A DNA stretch of 64,000 nt from Micromonospora profundi. Lineage in GTDB: Bacteria > Actinomycetota > Actinomycetes > Mycobacteriales > Micromonosporaceae. A model generated the notes under the pieces. That model saw only the letters and a list, made by a program, of their open reading frames with translations, had not been told where the DNA came from and ran no database searches. Below, piece after piece: positions 61,881 through 64,000 of this stretch. Position numbers and translations under genes: made by a program. The stretch covers positions 5,427,001 to 5,491,000 of the forward strand of contig NZ_JAATJK010000001.1 in the NCBI RefSeq assembly GCF_011927785.1. Direction: 5' to 3'. How positions within the stretch are numbered: the stretch's first letter is position 1; each line of letters starts with the position of its first letter.

Positions 61881-64000
61881 TCAGTCCGCCACTACCGCCG
61901 CGGTGATCCGGTGCAGCGCGAACGTGTGCAGCATCTCGGTCCGCTCGTCCTCGGCACGTAGGTAGCCGGCACCGATCGACACCGGCTTGACCAGCCGCGA
62001 GGCTGTCGCCCCGTGGGCGTCCACGTAGCCGACCCAGACCAGCGCCTTGTCGCGTACCGCCTGCTGGAGCACCGCGAGGGCCTCGCTGTGCGTGTGCGCC
62101 GGCACGGGACCACCGCCGAGCCCCGCCGCACCACCGCGTACCACCGCTGGCGCCCGTCGGGCCGCCCGCGCCGCCGCATCGCCCCGCCGGACGTGCTCCA
62201 CCACGCCGAGCAGCCGCGGCATCGGCAGCTTCGGGGCAGCCAGCGGGTCGAACGCCCGGGTGCCCACCGGCACCCGCGCCGGGGCACGCCGGATCCGGGG
62301 CCGGGACAGCATGGTGCTGCCGGTGCCGTCCTCCTGCACCGGGGCGTACCCGGCGTCACGCAAGGCAACCAGCAGCCGACCCACCTGGTACGGGGTGATC
62401 AGTACCGTCGGCGCGAGCCGCCGCAGGGTCAACGGCTCCAACCGCCGGTCGGCCAGTACCTCGGTGAGCAGCGTCTCGTCGTCGCTCCGCAGGTACGCCC
62501 CGGCCGCCCCGACCCGCAGCCCGCCATGTTTGCGGGCCACGTCGTCCACCAGATAGCTGAGCCCCTGCGGCACCGGGGTACGCGACCGACGCCGGAACAG
62601 CTCGTGCAGATCCTCGGCCGTGTAACCGGCGTCCAGGGCGCGCCGGATGCTCGCCGTGGTGACCCGGTGCACGCTTGCCCCGCCGGCCGACTCGGGCTCG
62701 GTCGCCGCCTCCAACTCGGCGGCGAGCTCGGGCTCCGGTGGGCCGGGCACCACCACTGTCAGGTCGGCCTGCACCAGGAAATGATCGACCGGTGCGGGTA
62801 GCAGCGCGTCGAGCGCCCGGGCGGTGCTGGAGGGATCGCCGCTCTCCGCGTCCACGTACAGCCCCAGCGGGTCGCCGCCCGGCTCGTCGGCCGACGTCAG
62901 CTCACCCAGCAGCAGCCGGCCGTACGAGGTGAGCGCTCCCAGGCCGGTCACGCCGAGCTGCGCCGCCTCGGCCAGCACCTCCCGGTGGGCGGCCTCCCGG
63001 CCCCGGCTGCGCCGTGGCGCCCGCCAGTCCAGCAGAGCCTGGACCTCCTCTGCTGTGGGTGCGGTCGCGGGTTCCAGGTCGGCGAGCACGGCGAGGACCG
63101 CCCGCCGGGTCGCGGGTGCGCTGGCCCGTTCAGCCTCGGCGGAGAGCGGGGTGATCGGCCGGTCCCGATCGTCACGCTGGCCGACCAGGCCGACCTGCCG
63201 GGTCATCGTCAGCCAGGCACGGGCCAGCTGCTCCCAGCGCTGGGCCAGCGAAGCGGCCCGCCACACCTCGTACCCGCCGGTCGGCAGCACCTGCTGATCT
63301 GCCCCGTACCGGGCGGTGCTCGTACCGGACAGCTCCAGCTCACCGGCGAGGCCCGCCGCGTACGCCACCTCCAGCAGCAACGCGGTCGTCGCCTCGTCCA
63401 GCCCTGCGGTACGCGCCAACCGCCGCAGGTCCCGGACGCCGATACCGCCCGAGCGCAACACCGGCGCGGGTTCGGCGGCGAGCTGCTCCAACAGCCCTTC
63501 GGTGTGCCGGACGACCTCCATGGTCTGCCCGGCCCCGGCCGAGTCGACCGCCTTCGGCTCGCGCGGCGCGGCAGTCACCGGTGGCGCACTGGTGTGCAGC
63601 GGTCCGAGTGGGCCACTGTCGCGACGCAGCAGGAGGCCGACCTCGCGGGGCAGCTCCACAGTGCCGCCGCCCGTCGACGAACCGGATGAGGTGGAAACCA
63701 GCAGCCGGTTGTCGACCAGCCAGCGCACCGGCGAGCCGGTCGGCGCCCCACCGTTTGTCGGGTCGGCGAGCACGGGGTCCTCCGCGCCGATCGGCGGTGC
63801 CTGCAACGCCCCCGGTGGCACGGTGCCGACCGGCGGGCCGGCCGCCAGCCGGTCGAGGATCGCCCGGGCCGACGAGGGCGCGGCGAGTAGCGTCCGGCGC
63901 AGCTTCGCCGGGTCCGCGCAGAGCGCGGCCGAGCGCAGGTCCAGGTCCGCGGCGGGTCGGCCGAGCCCAGCGGGGTACGGGGACACCTCGTCGACGGCGG
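61881..64000 (-). CDS. helicase-associated (XPB/Ssl2-like) protein with C-terminal WYL-like domain (5' end beyond window)
   Basis: The frame is open to the right edge (codons AVDE precede the first Val at 63986), so the start is outside; about 706 residues are visible. The central part (about 380-560) matches the helicase C-terminal/XPB-Ssl2-like domain: LLPAPVDHFLVQADLTVVVPGPPEPELAAELE, SIRRALDAGYTAEDLHELFRRRSRTPVPQGLSYLVDDVARKHG and RLAPTVLITPYQVGRLLVALRDAGYAP. The last 70 residues read as a WYL-type ligand domain (VWVGYVDAHGATASRLVKPVSIGAGYLRAED). No Walker motif is visible. Probably a DNA-associated regulatory protein; role unknown. Confidence 0.85.
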   Translation of the reverse strand, partial: AVDEVSPYPAGLGRPAADLDLRSAALCADPAKLRRTLLAAPSSARAILDRLAAGPPVGTVPPGALQAPPIGAEDPVLADPTNGGAPTGSPVRWLVDNRLLVSTSSGSSTGGGTVELPREVGLLLRRDSGPLGPLHTSAPPVTAAPREPKAVDSAGAGQTMEVVRHTEGLLEQLAAEPAPVLRSGGIGVRDLRRLARTAGLDEATTALLLEVAYAAGLAGELELSGTSTARYGADQQVLPTGGYEVWRAASLAQRWEQLARAWLTMTRQVGLVGQRDDRDRPITPLSAEAERASAPATRRAVLAVLADLEPATAPTAEEVQALLDWRAPRRSRGREAAHREVLAEAAQLGVTGLGALTSYGRLLLGELTSADEPGGDPLGLYVDAESGDPSSTARALDALLPAPVDHFLVQADLTVVVPGPPEPELAAELEAATEPESAGGASVHRVTTASIRRALDAGYTAEDLHELFRRRSRTPVPQGLSYLVDDVARKHGGLRVGAAGAYLRSDDETLLTEVLADRRLEPLTLRRLAPTVLITPYQVGRLLVALRDAGYAPVQEDGTGSTMLSRPRIRRAPARVPVGTRAFDPLAAPKLPMPRLLGVVEHVRRGDAAARAARRAPAVVRGGAAGLGGGPVPAHTHSEALAVLQQAVRDKALVWVGYVDAHGATASRLVKPVSIGAGYLRAEDERTEMLHTFALHRITAAVVAD

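Overview
The window is very GC-rich chromosomal DNA with strong third-position GC, frequent GTG starts and almost no AT-rich islands. Gene content points to an actinomycete of the Micromonosporaceae, most likely Micromonospora: a non-mycobacterial type VII secretion (T7SS) locus, SepH, an F420-type PPOX protein, futalosine hydrolase, DUF2530/DUF3027 genes, and dispersed palindromic intergenic repeats built on GGGGCCC. Genus assignment is inference; the class assignment is strong. No rRNA, tRNA, CRISPR array or intact insertion sequence was seen.

Left part (1-19371). A truncated YibE/F membrane protein is followed by a c-di-AMP (ydaO-type) riboswitch ahead of a secreted coiled-coil protein, then a beta-carbonic anhydrase and a winged-helix regulator. 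From 3579 to 19371 lies a T7SS locus: mycosin protease 1 (+); a minus-strand operon of two WXG100 proteins, mycosin 2, a small YxxxE-bearing helical protein and a long Gly-rich WXG protein; the three-ATPase EccC (-); EccD (+); EccE (-); EccB (+); and a second small/large substrate pair (+). The two large proteins, at opposite ends, share a C-terminal TWLxEDExVW box. With the small YxxxE partner before each, they look like two copies of a PE/PPE-like paired-substrate module. This is the most interesting system in the window.

Middle part (19372-33606). Small envelope genes (secreted peptide, coiled-coil membrane protein, YkvA/DUF1232), a PPOX-type F420 oxidoreductase, a secreted C39-like cysteine peptidase, a FUSC protein, hemerythrin, an MT0933-type antitoxin-like protein, an AI-2E transporter and an alpha/beta hydrolase. 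A GH65 glycoside phosphorylase is translationally coupled to a beta-phosphoglucomutase-like HAD enzyme, giving a phosphorolytic disaccharide route. Then come a hotdog thioesterase-like protein, a membrane protein and an orphan MalK/MsiK-type ABC ATPase.

33687-39542 is a minus-strand operon for a cell-surface glycopolymer: ABC-2 permease, Wzt/TagH-like ATPase, a CDP-alcohol phosphotransferase with an extra N-terminal domain, and a GT2-TagF-like polymerase. It resembles a teichoic-acid assembly and export cassette.

Right part (39600-64000). Mostly housekeeping: L-serine deaminase, PspC protein, DUF4230, acyl-CoA dehydrogenase, nitroreductase, aldose epimerase-like, MFS, PdxH, citrate synthase 2, SerC, SepH, RNA cyclic phosphodiesterase, a MarR-MFS pair with a clear palindromic operator, NCS2 purine permease, DUF2530, DUF3027, MFS, futalosine hydrolase, an XRE-GNAT fusion, and a WYL-containing helicase-associated protein cut by the window edge. 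The gap 61404-61880 holds two DnaA-box-like sequences and a 202-bp element bounded by perfect 28-bp inverted repeats.

Intergenic DNA is rich in long perfect hairpins without T-tracts, which probably act as terminators.
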